Positions 25,820-35,274 of a DNA stretch of 41,395 bases are shown in pieces. Origin of the DNA: Helicobacteraceae bacterium (GTDB lineage: Bacteria; Campylobacterota; Campylobacteria; Campylobacterales; Sulfurimonadaceae); assembly GCA_027023805.1 (NCBI GenBank), contig JALVUF010000018.1, forward strand, positions 1-41,395. The letters run 5' to 3'. Below the pieces are notes generated by a model. The model saw only the letters and a list, made by a program, of their open reading frames with translations. It searched no databases and was not told the DNA's origin. A program made the translations under genes and the position numbers. Every line of letters begins with the position of its first letter. Position 1 is the first letter of the stretch.

Positions 25820-27032
25820 ACTCATATCTAAGAGCATCAATAGGATTCATACGAGCGGCTTTTCTTGCCGGTAAAAATCCAAACACCACTCCCATAGCCA
25901 TAGAAAAAATCAAGGCAATAACCAACACCATGGTATCTAGCACTAAAGCAATATGCATAAAATGAGAAACAGCTATTGTAATACTAATGCCAAGTGCGAT
26001 GCCCATGATTCCACCCAAGCCTGATAATACGGTGGCCTCTATCAAAAACTGCATCATTATATCTTTTGCCATAGCGCCGACTGCGAGTCTTATGCCGATC
26101 TCTCTTGTCCGCTCAGTAACTGACACCAACATAATATTCATAATCCCAATACCGCCCACTATCAACGAAATAGCCGCTACAGCGCCTAACATCATGGTTA
26201 AAATAGAGGTGACTTTCGATACAGTGTTTAGTAAAACACTAATGCTTCTTACTGAAAAATTTAATGCCTGCTTTGGCTTTAAATGTCTTTGGCTTCTAAG
26301 GAGCTGTTTAATTTGAAGCTCTGCCTCTCTTAGCGGAATATTTTTTTTGACATTAGCCATAATAAGATATATATTTCTATTACCGCTTATACGTCGTAAG
26401 AACATATTAATAGGCACCAAAATAATATCATCTTGATCTCTACCAAAAGTATTTGCTCCTTTTGGACTTAGCAATCCAATAACAGTACATGAAAAGTTTT
26501 CCAGTCTTATCACTTTTCCAATGGGCGAAGCAGACGGGGCAAATAGTTTCTTATAGTCTGTTTCTCCGATAATACAAACACTTCTGCCCACTCTTGACTC
26601 ACTTTTAGAGAAATAGCGGCCTCTTTGAAGTTTCCAGTTTTGTATTTTAAAATAATCATCACTAACACCCTGCACATTTGTTTGATAATTTTTAGCATTA
26701 TATAGTGCTGTCATCGAGGTGCTAGCAATGGGAGACACGGCACTAAGAGCTAAAATAGAATCTTTAATAGCAGCAACATCTTGCAAAGAAAACGGTGTCA
26801 CGACCGCACTAATACCGCCCGGACCTTGATTACCCACACCAGGAATAACATACAAAGTATTGCTGCCTAGCTCACTTATGCTCGCTGTAATAGATTTGCT
26901 GGCTCCTTTTGCGATATTGACCATAGCAACAACAGATGCGATTCCAATTACTATGCCGATAGCCGTAAGCATAGAACGTAAAAAATTTCGTTTTATCTCT
27001 TTAATAGCCTGTAAAAATGCGTTAAACAACAT
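25818..27032 (-). CDS. MacB-like ABC transporter permease (split from ATPase)
   Basis: A 404-residue permease with one N-terminal helix, a large periplasmic MacB_PCD domain (about 45-270) and three C-terminal helices with the FtsX-type core (GGIGIMNIMLVSVTERTREIGIRLAVGA). MacB-type proteins use ATP in the cytoplasm to drive export of periplasmic substrate through an adaptor and an outer-membrane channel. In E. coli the ATPase is fused; here it is a separate gene. I start at ATG 27032 because GAGG precedes it at six bases; a GTG four codons earlier lies within that site. It overlaps the ATPase gene by 11 bases. Substrate unknown. Confidence 0.88.
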   Translation of the reverse strand: MLFNAFLQAIKEIKRNFLRSMLTAIGIVIGIASVVAMVNIAKGASKSITASISELGSNTLYVIPGVGNQGPGGISAVVTPFSLQDVAAIKDSILALSAVSPIASTSMTALYNAKNYQTNVQGVSDDYFKIQNWKLQRGRYFSKSESRVGRSVCIIGETDYKKLFAPSASPIGKVIRLENFSCTVIGLLSPKGANTFGRDQDDIILVPINMFLRRISGNRNIYLIMANVKKNIPLREAELQIKQLLRSQRHLKPKQALNFSVRSISVLLNTVSKVTSILTMMLGAVAAISLIVGGIGIMNIMLVSVTERTREIGIRLAVGAMAKDIMMQFLIEATVLSGLGGIMGIALGISITIAVSHFMHIALVLDTMVLVIALIFSMAMGVVFGFLPARKAARMNPIDALRYE

Positions 27033-27702
27033 TAGCCACCTCACGCTTTACAACTCCGTCTAAAATATGGATGATTCTTGACGCATAGTTTGCAATCTCT
27101 TCTTCGTGAGTTACTAGTATTACCGTAACCCCGTTATCGTTAATTTGTTTCAAAATTTCCATAACCTCTTTGCCGCGCTTAGTATCAAGATTACCGGTGG
27201 GCTCATCAGCTATTAAAACTTTAGGGTTTGTAACGACCGCTCTGGCAATTGCCACGCGTTGTTGCTCTCCTCCTGATAATTTTTTAGGATCATAATATAT
27301 TCTATCCTCCAAATCAACCCGCTTTAACGCCTGAATCGCTCTTTTTTTACGCTCAATTGCATTAATACCTAGATACAAAAGCGGCATCTCAACATTTTCT
27401 ATGGCAGAACTTCTTTTTAAAAGGTTAAATCCCTGAAAAACAAAACCCAACAGATATCGTCTGCACAACGCCATCTGATCTGCAGATAACTTTGCAACAT
27501 CGGCATTAAAAAAATTATATTCACCGCCGTCTGGAGAATCCAACATGCCTAAGATATTTAGCAGAGTCGATTTACCGCTGCCGCTAGGGCCCATAATAGA
27601 CACAAATTCACCCTTTTTTATCTCTAGGCTTATCCCTTTTAGCACCAATGTTTTAGCACTTCCCGCTCCATACGATTTTGTTAGATTTTTTATGTTTATC
27701 AT
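27022..27702 (-). CDS. MacB/LolD-type ABC transporter ATPase
   Basis: A 226-residue nucleotide-binding subunit with Walker A GPSGSGKST (38-46), Q-loop Gln90, signature LSGGEQQR (142-149), Walker B VLIADEP with Glu167 and switch His199. The length and the GxNLLxRxSAxENVxxPL segment are typical of the MacB/LolD/YknY group that powers export or mechanotransmission rather than import. ATGA overlap with the adaptor gene upstream and 11-base overlap with the permease downstream show one transcription-translation unit. Confidence 0.93.
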   Translation of the reverse strand: MINIKNLTKSYGAGSAKTLVLKGISLEIKKGEFVSIMGPSGSGKSTLLNILGMLDSPDGGEYNFFNADVAKLSADQMALCRRYLLGFVFQGFNLLKRSSAIENVEMPLLYLGINAIERKKRAIQALKRVDLEDRIYYDPKKLSGGEQQRVAIARAVVTNPKVLIADEPTGNLDTKRGKEVMEILKQINDNGVTVILVTHEEEIANYASRIIHILDGVVKREVANVV

Positions 27703-28907
27703 GTTCTTTTTTCTTGCATTATGATGAGCTTATCGCCTGCTGTTAGCTTATTTGAAAAGATAGCTGTCTTAGAATTACTGTTTCCATAAATCTTAACATA
27801 CACTTTAGCCGGCTTGCCATCTTTTAATATCCATACATGTGGTTTAGCGTCAATAGAAATAGCTGGCTGTTTATTAAATCCGAACATTTTTTTATCAGTA
27901 GGTTTTATAGGTATATATAGTAGTGCCGCTCTTGGCACTATAAATTTATTTTTCACTACTCTTGTTATAATCTTTGCGTCAGCGCTCATCCCGGGATACA
28001 ATAAAAGTTTTTTATTATCGACATTTATTTGAGCTATATATGTGACTACACCGTTTACAATCTGAGAATTTACACGCACCAGTCCCACATTAGCATTAAA
28101 TGTTTTGTTTGGGTAGGCGTCAACACTAAAAACAACTTTATCTCCGGCTTTTACTCTGGCAATATCTGCCTCATCCACATTAACCTGTAGCTGCATTTTT
28201 GTCAAATCATTTGCTATTGTAAAAAGAACCGGAGTTTGAAAAGATGCGGCAACCGTTTGCCCGGGGTCAATATTACGAGACAATATCACTCCATCAATAG
28301 GTGAATAAATCGTAGTTCTGTCAAGATCGTATTTTGCCGATACCACGCCCTGTTTAGCCTGCCAAACCTGTGCTTTTGCAGTGGCAACACCGGCTTTTGC
28401 TATCAAATAATTTGCTCTATCGCTGTCCCAAGTTGTCTGAGACGGCAGCTCCTTATTGCTTGAACTGCGTAATTTTTTATCCTGCAAAAACAGATCTCTT
28501 GCCTGAACTAAGCGCGCCTGTGCACTTAGTAACGACGCTTGCTGTGCACTTAAAGACGCTTTAGCCCCATCTAGTGCGCTAAAATATTTTGTTTTGTCTA
28601 TTTGAGCTAAAGCCTCGCCCTTCTTTACTTTGTCATTGTAATCCACATACACCTTTGTAATCGTGCCTGATACTTCTGAACCGACCGACACGCTAAGTGT
28701 AGGTTCTAAGTAGCCGGTAGCCGATACGCTAAGCGTTAAGTCTCCTTTTTGCAGCGGCTGCGTAATATAATCAATTTTTACTGTTGTCTTATTAGTCCGA
28801 AAATAGATAAACAGACCTACAATTAAAATAATTAGAAAAAGAAATATTATAATTTTAAATTTTAATGATTTACTCTTGTACCGTAAAATATTTTGCATCT
28901 CTTGCAT
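27699..28907 (-). CDS. MacA/HlyD-family periplasmic adaptor
   Basis: A 402-residue membrane-fusion protein with one N-terminal helix (about 17-36), a split lipoyl domain (VGSEVSGTITKVYVDYNDKVKKGEAL... IYSPIDGVILSRNIDPGQTV), a helical hairpin about 110-195 between its halves, then beta-barrel and membrane-proximal domains. It should link the MacB-like pump to an outer-membrane channel, which is not encoded nearby. The module could export a peptide, lipid or toxic compound; there is no direct clue to the substrate. AAGGA before the ATG. The gene is divergent from thrS. Confidence 0.9.
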   Translation of the reverse strand: MQEMQNILRYKSKSLKFKIIIFLFLIILIVGLFIYFRTNKTTVKIDYITQPLQKGDLTLSVSATGYLEPTLSVSVGSEVSGTITKVYVDYNDKVKKGEALAQIDKTKYFSALDGAKASLSAQQASLLSAQARLVQARDLFLQDKKLRSSSNKELPSQTTWDSDRANYLIAKAGVATAKAQVWQAKQGVVSAKYDLDRTTIYSPIDGVILSRNIDPGQTVAASFQTPVLFTIANDLTKMQLQVNVDEADIARVKAGDKVVFSVDAYPNKTFNANVGLVRVNSQIVNGVVTYIAQINVDNKKLLLYPGMSADAKIITRVVKNKFIVPRAALLYIPIKPTDKKMFGFNKQPAISIDAKPHVWILKDGKPAKVYVKIYGNSNSKTAIFSNKLTAGDKLIIMQEKRT

Positions 28908-29000
28908 ATCTTTCCTTGCGCCAACTTCTTATTGGCATTAATGGTGTGTGATTTTACTACAATCTTTCTTATTTTCATACTACATAAAGTAAAATTTCGG

Positions 29001-29006
29001 CATAAT
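29001..29006 (+). promoter_or_regulatory. Candidate -10 of thrS-infC
   Basis: CATAAT, predicted start near 29013, leader of about 25 bases with GGAAG before the GTG. No leader peptide or T-box element is visible. Confidence 0.4.
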
Positions 29007-29037
29007 ACAGCTATTTTAAAATTGGAAGTAAAAAACA

Positions 29038-30846
29038 GTGAGCGCAATAGCTATAAAGTATAATAATAAAATAGTAGATCTTCAAACAGCCAAAGAACTA
29101 GGCATAGAAGCTGACCCTATAGAGCTTGATAATTCAAACGAAGCTTTAGAGGTTTTACGCCATTCCACCGCACATCTAATGGCGCAAGCGATAAAATCTC
29201 TATATCCCGATGCAGAATTTTATGTGGGACCCGTGGTTAAAGAAGGCTTTTACTATGACTTTAAAACATCTCAGACGATAGGTGAAGATGATTTAAAGGC
29301 TATAGAAAAAGCTATGTTAAATATTGCAAAACAGAAGCTAGAGATACAAAAATATGACATCTCAAAGGATGAAGCAATACAAAAATTTAAAGACGATCAT
29401 CTAAAGCAGACGGTGCTTCAAAACATTCCTTCTCAAACAGTCTCTGTCTATAAACAGGGTGATTTTGAGGATCTTTGTCGCGGCCCGCATCTGCCAAACG
29501 TAGGGCTAATAAGATATTTTAAACTTACAAAAATATCTGGAGCATATCTTGGAGGTGATTCCAAAAATGAGATGCTTACTCGTATTTACGGTATAGCATT
29601 TGCAGATAAAGAATCACTAAAAAACTATCTCGACATGATGAGAGAAGCGCAAAAAAGAGATCATCGAAAAATAGGCGCACAAATGAAGCTGTTTACATTT
29701 CGTGAAGAAGTTGGAGCAGGATTTGCTATTTGGCTGCCGGCAGGCGGACGGCTCCGCTCAAGGCTTGAGAGTCTGCTCTTTAAAGCACACCGAAAACGTG
29801 GATATCAGCCTGTTAGGGGCCCTGAGATGTTGCGTAGTGATTTGTGGCAGACATCCGGTCATTATCAAAATTATGGTGAAAATATGTATTTTACCAAAAT
29901 TGACGATATAGAATTTGGCGTAAAACCCATGAACTGTGTAGGACATATCAAAGTATATGAGGAAGAACTACATTCATACAGAGACTTACCGCTTAAATAC
30001 TTTGAATACGGCGTAGTCCACAGACATGAGATGACGGGAGCTCTTCATGGGCTGTTTCGTGTCAGAGAATTTACCCAAGATGATGCTCATATCTTTTGTA
30101 CAGCCGACCAAATAGAAGAACAGATAATAGAAGTTATTGATTTCGTTGATAAAATCATGAGTACATTTGACTTTGACTACACTATGATGCTTTCAACAAA
30201 ACCGGACAAAGCTGTAGGTGATGACGATGTTTGGGATATTGCCACCTCGGCATTAAAAAGCGCCATGGACAAGCATTGCCTGTCTTACAATATAGATGAA
30301 GGAGGCGGGGCATTTTATGGTCCTAAAATAGATATTAAAATAACCGATGCTATTGGAAGAGAGTGGCAGTGTGGTACAATACAGCTTGACTTCAATCTGC
30401 CAAGCAGGTTTGAACTACAATATAACGGCGAAGGCAACAAAAAGATTCAACCGGTCATGATTCACCGCGCCATCTTAGGCTCATTTGAACGATTTATAGG
30501 AATTTTAACGGAGCACTATGCCGGAGAGTTTCCAATGTTTATAGCACCCACCCAAGTAGCTATCATTCCTATCGCACCAACACACAATGGATATGCACAG
30601 GAAATTTTTAACAACCTGCTTGATATTGGTGCCGATAGCGAAATATATGCAAAGAGTGAAAGCTTAAACAAAAGAATCAGAACAGCTGAAAAGGCACGGG
30701 TTCCTATGATAATAGTGCTAGGTGACGAAGAGATGGGCAACAAAACAGTTGCCGTTCGAGACAGAAACGAAAGAAAACAGTACAGCTTAAATCAAGAGGA
30801 GTTTCTTTTGCTGATAAAAACTAAAATTAATGAGGTAAATTTTTGA
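29038..30846 (+). CDS. thrS: Threonyl-tRNA synthetase
   Basis: Charges tRNA-Thr. At 602 residues it is 40 shorter than the E. coli enzyme: only about 37 residues precede the editing (SAD) domain, which begins at [17 protein letters not shown], so the usual N-terminal TGS domain is reduced or absent. I recall the same 602-residue length and short N-terminus for Campylobacter ThrRS. The class II catalytic core has the zinc-binding Cys of MNCVGH and motif 2 [28 protein letters not shown]; the anticodon-binding domain is C-terminal. GTG start 29038, with GGAAG about nine bases upstream. The stop overlaps infC. Confidence 0.97.
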   Translation: MSAIAIKYNNKIVDLQTAKELGIEADPIELDNSNEALEVLRHSTAHLMAQAIKSLYPDAEFYVGPVVKEGFYYDFKTSQTIGEDDLKAIEKAMLNIAKQKLEIQKYDISKDEAIQKFKDDHLKQTVLQNIPSQTVSVYKQGDFEDLCRGPHLPNVGLIRYFKLTKISGAYLGGDSKNEMLTRIYGIAFADKESLKNYLDMMREAQKRDHRKIGAQMKLFTFREEVGAGFAIWLPAGGRLRSRLESLLFKAHRKRGYQPVRGPEMLRSDLWQTSGHYQNYGENMYFTKIDDIEFGVKPMNCVGHIKVYEEELHSYRDLPLKYFEYGVVHRHEMTGALHGLFRVREFTQDDAHIFCTADQIEEQIIEVIDFVDKIMSTFDFDYTMMLSTKPDKAVGDDDVWDIATSALKSAMDKHCLSYNIDEGGGAFYGPKIDIKITDAIGREWQCGTIQLDFNLPSRFELQYNGEGNKKIQPVMIHRAILGSFERFIGILTEHYAGEFPMFIAPTQVAIIPIAPTHNGYAQEIFNNLLDIGADSEIYAKSESLNKRIRTAEKARVPMIIVLGDEEMGNKTVAVRDRNERKQYSLNQEEFLLLIKTKINEVNF

Positions 30847-31361
30847 ATAAAAAACGAGATCAAGTTATCATGAATGATGACATAAATGTAACACAGGTGC
30901 GTTGTAATATAGACGGCGGTGAATCTTTGGGTATAATTTCCACCGATAAAGCTATGCAAAAAGCTAATGAACTAGGCTTAGACTTAGTTCTTATAGCCCC
31001 TGGTGCGAAGCCTCCTGTTGCTAAGATTATGGATTACGGTAAATATAAATATCAAGCAGAAAAAAAGCTCAAAGAGCAGCGTAAAAATCAGACTAAAATA
31101 GATGTCAAGGAGATTAAACTCTCAGTAAAAATTGCAGATAACGATATTGCATATAAAGTAAAACATGCGCGCGAATTTCTATCGCAAGGCAAACATGTTA
31201 AGTTTCGCGTATTTTTGCGCGGTAGAGAAATGGCACACCCTGAAGCTGCGCGAGATGTTCTTATGAGAGTTTGGCCGATGGTTGAAGACATCGGAGTGAT
31301 GGAAAAATCTCCTTCTTTTGAGGGAAGATATTTTAATATGTATATAACTCCAAGAAAATAA
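30843..31361 (+). CDS. infC: Translation initiation factor IF-3
   Basis: IF-3 binds the 30S subunit and checks the start codon. The 172-residue protein has the family motifs [22 protein letters not shown]-like (here residues about 43-64) and [20 protein letters not shown] in the C-terminal domain. It begins with TTG, overlapping the thrS stop (TTGA), with GAGGT six to seven bases upstream; a later ATG (MNDDINV) would shorten the N-terminus by nine residues. Use of a poor start codon fits the family's known habit of self-control through non-ATG starts. No rpmI or rplT follows, unlike many bacteria. Confidence 0.96.
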   Translation: MNKKRDQVIMNDDINVTQVRCNIDGGESLGIISTDKAMQKANELGLDLVLIAPGAKPPVAKIMDYGKYKYQAEKKLKEQRKNQTKIDVKEIKLSVKIADNDIAYKVKHAREFLSQGKHVKFRVFLRGREMAHPEAARDVLMRVWPMVEDIGVMEKSPSFEGRYFNMYITPRK

Positions 31362-31551
31362 CTATAATTTATAATATTTTATGATACAATACTCTTGAAA
31401 TATTTTTTGATTTTTATAATTATATATTATGATGATTAATATTATTTACTTTTATTAAATAAAAAAATAACAGGATATTTTGCTAACATAGCTTATTTAT
31501 ACTGTTGTTCTATTTTTTCTTTACCAAAGCAATAATATTTAGCATATATTG

Positions 31552-31557
31552 TATAAT
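31552..31557 (+). promoter_or_regulatory. Candidate -10 upstream of exported unknown protein
   Basis: Perfect TATAAT, start predicted near 31564, about 30 bases before ATG 31594 with AAGGAG between. The 232-base gap from infC is otherwise very AT-rich with no GC hairpin. Confidence 0.55.
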
Positions 31558-31593
31558 TTAATTTCAAATTATTAAAACAAGGAGTTTGAAGCG

Positions 31594-32451
31594 ATGAAAA
31601 AATTATTAGTATCGGCTTTAGTAGCCGTTCTAGGTTTTACAGGTTTAATTAATGCGGCACAAAGCCCTCTTAACATGGCGGCTATGAATCAGCCCAATGG
31701 GCATCACGTTCCGGCTTACTTAAGAGGTGCGTATGAAAATACAGCAACTGCAACGGCAAATTTAAAAAAGGCCGGCTTTACCATTGTTAAACAATATAAT
31801 ATCTTAAATTACGGGACTAATATTTTGTTTACAGATGCTACGTTAAAGCAGGAAGCTGCGAAAAAAGATCGCGGTTTTATAGCTATTATGCGTCTTTATA
31901 TTGACAAAAAAGATCATCAAATAAGCATTACAAATCCCATCTATTTTGGTAAAGCTTTTATGCAAGACAACTATTCCCAGTCTGTCTTTTACAAAGAATT
32001 GACCAAAATTACTTCAGTATTTACGGGGCTAAATTCTTCTGCTGATCAATTAAAGTTTGATGATCTTTTAGAATATCACTTTATGTGGGGAATGCCATAT
32101 TATACTGACTTTACTACTTTAGGCAAAGGTACAAATGAAGCTCTTTTGGCAAAACTAAAAAGCTATAAAAATGGTAAAAACTTTTTATTTGATCTTCAAT
32201 TAGCTGATGGAAGTTATGTTGTAGGATATAAATTAAATAAAAAAATCTCATCATTTCCAAAAACAATTGGTTTAAAAAATGCTCTTGTACTGCCATATCT
32301 GATATTAATATCTGACGGAAAAGCAAAGATTTTAAATCCGAAATACTACCTGGCAATTAGCTATCCTTTATTGTCAATGGGGCAATTTATGCAAATCTCA
32401 TCGATTCCCGGAGATATTGAAAGCGATCTAAAAAAACCTTTTGACGATTAA
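31594..32451 (+). CDS. Exported protein of unknown function
   Basis: I do not recognise this 285-residue protein. It has a clear signal peptide (basic MKK, hydrophobic to about 18, AxA-type cleavage near residues 20-23), no lipobox, no cysteine and no further membrane helix, so it should be periplasmic or secreted. The segment NLKKAGFTIVKQYNIL followed by a strand-rich part faintly recalls DUF302-like folds (AL..aGF.v), but this is weak. The second half is rich in Tyr, Leu and Lys (FHMWGMPYYTDF-like aromatic patch near residues 163-173). It has its own promoter and strong ribosome site AAGGAG, and stands alone between infC and a YeiH-family gene. Confidence 0.75.
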   Translation: MKKLLVSALVAVLGFTGLINAAQSPLNMAAMNQPNGHHVPAYLRGAYENTATATANLKKAGFTIVKQYNILNYGTNILFTDATLKQEAAKKDRGFIAIMRLYIDKKDHQISITNPIYFGKAFMQDNYSQSVFYKELTKITSVFTGLNSSADQLKFDDLLEYHFMWGMPYYTDFTTLGKGTNEALLAKLKSYKNGKNFLFDLQLADGSYVVGYKLNKKISSFPKTIGLKNALVLPYLILISDGKAKILNPKYYLAISYPLLSMGQFMQISSIPGDIESDLKKPFDD

Positions 32452-32509
32452 TATAGATATCTTCAAAGCCGTATATAGTTTTAGAGACTACCGAATTATA
32501 AACTAACAT

Positions 32510-32537
32510 TTATCAATCCATATCTCTGGATTGATAA
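32510..32537 (+). terminator. Hairpin after the exported unknown protein
   Basis: Perfect 11-base stem (32510-32520 / 32527-32537), core TATCAATCCA / TGGATTGATA, loop TATCTC, 58 bases past the stop. No T tract follows, so it may be an mRNA 3-prime stabiliser rather than a factor-independent terminator. Confidence 0.45.
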
Positions 32538-32621
32538 TCTCTCAACCAAAAAAATAAATTATTCAAAAACATTTAATAATAATTAAATTATATTTTAATT
32601 TACTTATGAGTAAAAATACAA

Positions 32622-32642
32622 TATAATGTTATAAACGTAACA
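32622..32642 (+). promoter_or_regulatory. YeiH-family gene promoter with start-site inverted repeat
   Basis: TATAAT at 32622-32627 with TTTACT (32599-32604) as -35 at 17 bases. Over the predicted start lies TGTTA-N6-TAACA (32627-32642), a perfect inverted repeat that could be a repressor operator. AAGGGA precedes ATG 32659. Confidence 0.5.
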
Positions 32643-32658
32643 ATAAAGGGATTTATTA

Positions 32659-33756
32659 ATGTCATTTTCTAAAGAAAAAAGAGCGGGCACTTTTAGCGGT
32701 ATAATTTTTGTCGCTTTAGTATCAGCTGCAGCTACATATATAGCAGCTTTACCGCCAATTCATCATCTGGGTGTATCATCTTTAGTCATAGGTATAGCAA
32801 TCGGGATTTTTTATGCCAACACTCTACATAATCACTTTCCTCCATCATGGGAGAGCGGAATTATTTTTACAGGTAAGAAAATTTTACGCTTTGCGATTGT
32901 TTTTTATGGCTTTAGGATTACTTTTCAACAAATTATGGCTGTCGGACCAGAAGGTTTTTTTGCCTCACTTATTATGCTTAGCATAACATTTGTTTTAAGT
33001 ACATGGATTGGGGTAAAAATATTTAAAATGGATACCGATACAGCAATGCTTACAGCTTCCGGAGCGGCAGTGTGCGGGGCAGCGGCAGTTCTAGCTACAG
33101 AACCTGTTTTAAAAGCTGAGAGTTATAAAGCTGCAGTCGGAGTCAGCATGGTTGTCGTATTTGGAACGCTTGCTATGTTTGTGTATCCTGTACTATATGC
33201 TGCAATCATACAGCCTGCAACAGGGTTTTTACATTTAACGCCGGCACAATTTGGTATATATGCAGGATCGAGCATCCATGAAGTAGCACAAGTTGTCGGA
33301 GCTACAGCCTCCATACCACATGCTCCTGCAATCTTATCCGATAACGCTGTAATAGTAAAATTGACACGCGTAATACTTATAGCACCCATGCTTATTATAC
33401 TTGGATTATACCTATCATTTAAAGCCAAAAAAACCGGTGGTCAAGCTGGTGGCGTAAAACTTGTTATTCCTTGGTTTGCGGTATATTTTATCATTATGGC
33501 GGGCGTACATTCTTTAATACAGATTTATACATCACACTCTTCAGTGCATATATCAAATATGGTTAATTCTACTATTGGACATATCAATATAATTGATACA
33601 TTTTTATTAACTATGGCTATGACAGCTCTTGGGATGGGTACTAGATTTGCCAAATTTAAAGGTCTTGGACTTGCTCCGCTTTATACAGGCGCACTTACGT
33701 TCATATGGTTGATAGTCGGAGGATTTTTAGTAACTAAATTTGTAATAGCAGTATAA
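32659..33756 (+). CDS. YeiH-family (UPF0324) membrane protein, putative sulfate-type exporter
   Basis: A 365-residue membrane protein with about ten helices. Two motifs mark the YeiH family: SGAAVCGAAAV (134-144) and GSSIHEVAQVVGA (203-215). Members are often labelled putative sulfate exporters, but function is poorly tested. In a sulfur-metabolising Campylobacterota an anion-export role is plausible; nothing nearby proves it. It has its own promoter. The last codons form the left arm of a perfect hairpin shared with the convergent comM gene. No LysR-type regulator, often found beside yeiH, is present. Confidence 0.87.
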   Translation: MSFSKEKRAGTFSGIIFVALVSAAATYIAALPPIHHLGVSSLVIGIAIGIFYANTLHNHFPPSWESGIIFTGKKILRFAIVFYGFRITFQQIMAVGPEGFFASLIMLSITFVLSTWIGVKIFKMDTDTAMLTASGAAVCGAAAVLATEPVLKAESYKAAVGVSMVVVFGTLAMFVYPVLYAAIIQPATGFLHLTPAQFGIYAGSSIHEVAQVVGATASIPHAPAILSDNAVIVKLTRVILIAPMLIILGLYLSFKAKKTGGQAGGVKLVIPWFAVYFIIMAGVHSLIQIYTSHSSVHISNMVNSTIGHINIIDTFLLTMAMTALGMGTRFAKFKGLGLAPLYTGALTFIWLIVGGFLVTKFVIAV

Positions 33757-33769
33757 AAACTGCTATTAC
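33742..33769. terminator. Convergent hairpin shared by yeiH-like gene and comM
   Basis: Perfect 11-base stem GTAATAGCAGT (33742-33752) / ACTGCTATTAC (33759-33769), loop ATAAAA. The yeiH-like stop codon lies in the loop and the comM stop touches the right arm. Likely a bidirectional terminator or mRNA end, though no long T tract flanks it. Confidence 0.6.
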
Positions 33770-35274
33770 TATCTTATTCTGTAACTAAGCGCCTCTAAAA
33801 TATCTGCTTTTGCTATCATATCGCTTTTGTTTATATCTGCTATTGTACGCGCTACTTTTTGTATTTTCTTAATTGCACGAAAAGAAAGGGCAAACCTATT
33901 TATGGCATCATTAAGCGTTTGTATTGCCTCCTTATCCAGTAAGCAGTAGCATTCTATCTCTTCATCTGAAAGTTTTGCATTAAATTTAGTTTGTCCGCGC
34001 TTTGATAGAAATTTTACAGCCTCTAATACTTCTACATGCAACTCTTTAGAAGTTACATCGCCACTATCCTCGACAGATACATTTTGCATAGTCACTAAGA
34101 GATCTATTCTGTCTAAAAATGGATCGGAGAGTCTATTTTTATATCTTTTTATCTCAACTTCACTACACCTGCACTCTTTGTTTTGATCTAGCAGATTTCC
34201 ACATGGGCATGGATTCATAGCTCCTATAAAAAGAAAATCTGCGGGATACTCAACCTTTGAGTTCACTCTTGAAATCCGTATCCTGTTGTCCTCAAGCGGT
34301 TCTCTTAGTGCCTCAAGAATATTTTTAGCAAAATATGGCAGTTCGTCAAAAAACAGCATGCCGTTGTGGCTTAATCCAACCTCCCCTATCTTGGCAGAGT
34401 ACGAACCGCCTCCAAAAATACTTGCCGCAGTTGAAGTATGATGAGGTGCTCTAAAAGGGCGCAGAGGTAGAAAATCTGGTTCTATGCCTTCGATGGCTTG
34501 AAGCTTGGCAATATCTAGCATCTGCTCAAAACTAAGCGGAGGTAAAATATAACGCAATCTCTTAGCTATCATTGATTTACCGCAACCCGGGCTGCCTTCA
34601 AGTAATATATTATGAAAACCGGCTGCAGCAATTAAAATAGCTCTTTTAGCTCTACTTTGCCCCTTAACATCTTTAAAATCTTCATTATACCTATTCACAT
34701 AATAAAGATTTTCGTAAGATTTTATAAATTCATACTCCATATTCGTTGAATCTGCTGCTTTAATATTGCCACTATCGTCTTGCAAAACATCTAATGCTTC
34801 GTTAATATTAGAAACTCCAAAAAATTGTACGTTCTTAATCTTTGTTAACTTACTGAGACTTTCCTTTGGAACTATTGCTTTATCTATTAAGCCTTGATTG
34901 GCAAGAGAAAGAACTAGTGCAAATAAATATCTATTTTCTTTTACGCTACCGCTTAAACCAAGCTCACCAAACACAAACCAGCCTGAGATATCTATCTCTT
35001 TATCGTCTAAAAGCAATAAAATCGCTATACTCAAATCAAATTGACTGCCCTCTTTTTTTAAATCACTGGGGCTTAGATTAATGACAAATCTTTTGGGAGG
35101 AAATGAATATCCAAGATTTAAAACAGCAGACTTGACCCTTTCTTTTGACTCAGTTATTGCAGTAGATGCGATCCCTACTATACTAAAAGAGGGCAACCCT
35201 TTTGTTAAACTTGACTCTACATATACAACTTTAGCGTCTATACCCTCATATGTTGCACATTTTACTTTTTTCAT
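33769..35274 (-). CDS. comM: ComM/YifB-family Mg-chelatase-like AAA+ ATPase
   Basis: A 501-residue AAA+ protein; ComM homologues are branch-migration helicases that help integrate DNA in natural transformation. An N-terminal Lon-protease-like (ChlI) domain covers residues 1-170, followed by Walker A GSPGCGKS (227-234), Walker B GMLFFDEL (305-312) and a cysteine cluster CPCG...CRC (356, 358, 368, 370), then a C-terminal helical lid. Length matches the family (about 505). The start forms a TAATG overlap with the def stop and has no ribosome site of its own, so translation probably depends on reinitiation from def. The yifB name is also used. Confidence 0.94.
   Translation of the reverse strand: MKKVKCATYEGIDAKVVYVESSLTKGLPSFSIVGIASTAITESKERVKSAVLNLGYSFPPKRFVINLSPSDLKKEGSQFDLSIAILLLLDDKEIDISGWFVFGELGLSGSVKENRYLFALVLSLANQGLIDKAIVPKESLSKLTKIKNVQFFGVSNINEALDVLQDDSGNIKAADSTNMEYEFIKSYENLYYVNRYNEDFKDVKGQSRAKRAILIAAAGFHNILLEGSPGCGKSMIAKRLRYILPPLSFEQMLDIAKLQAIEGIEPDFLPLRPFRAPHHTSTAASIFGGGSYSAKIGEVGLSHNGMLFFDELPYFAKNILEALREPLEDNRIRISRVNSKVEYPADFLFIGAMNPCPCGNLLDQNKECRCSEVEIKRYKNRLSDPFLDRIDLLVTMQNVSVEDSGDVTSKELHVEVLEAVKFLSKRGQTKFNAKLSDEEIECYCLLDKEAIQTLNDAINRFALSFRAIKKIQKVARTIADINKSDMIAKADILEALSYRIR

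Noticed and set aside
28920-28936. GCCAA-N7-TTGGC hairpin upstream of the adaptor gene
   Set aside because: Only five pairs and it does not cover the ribosome site; not strong enough to call regulatory.
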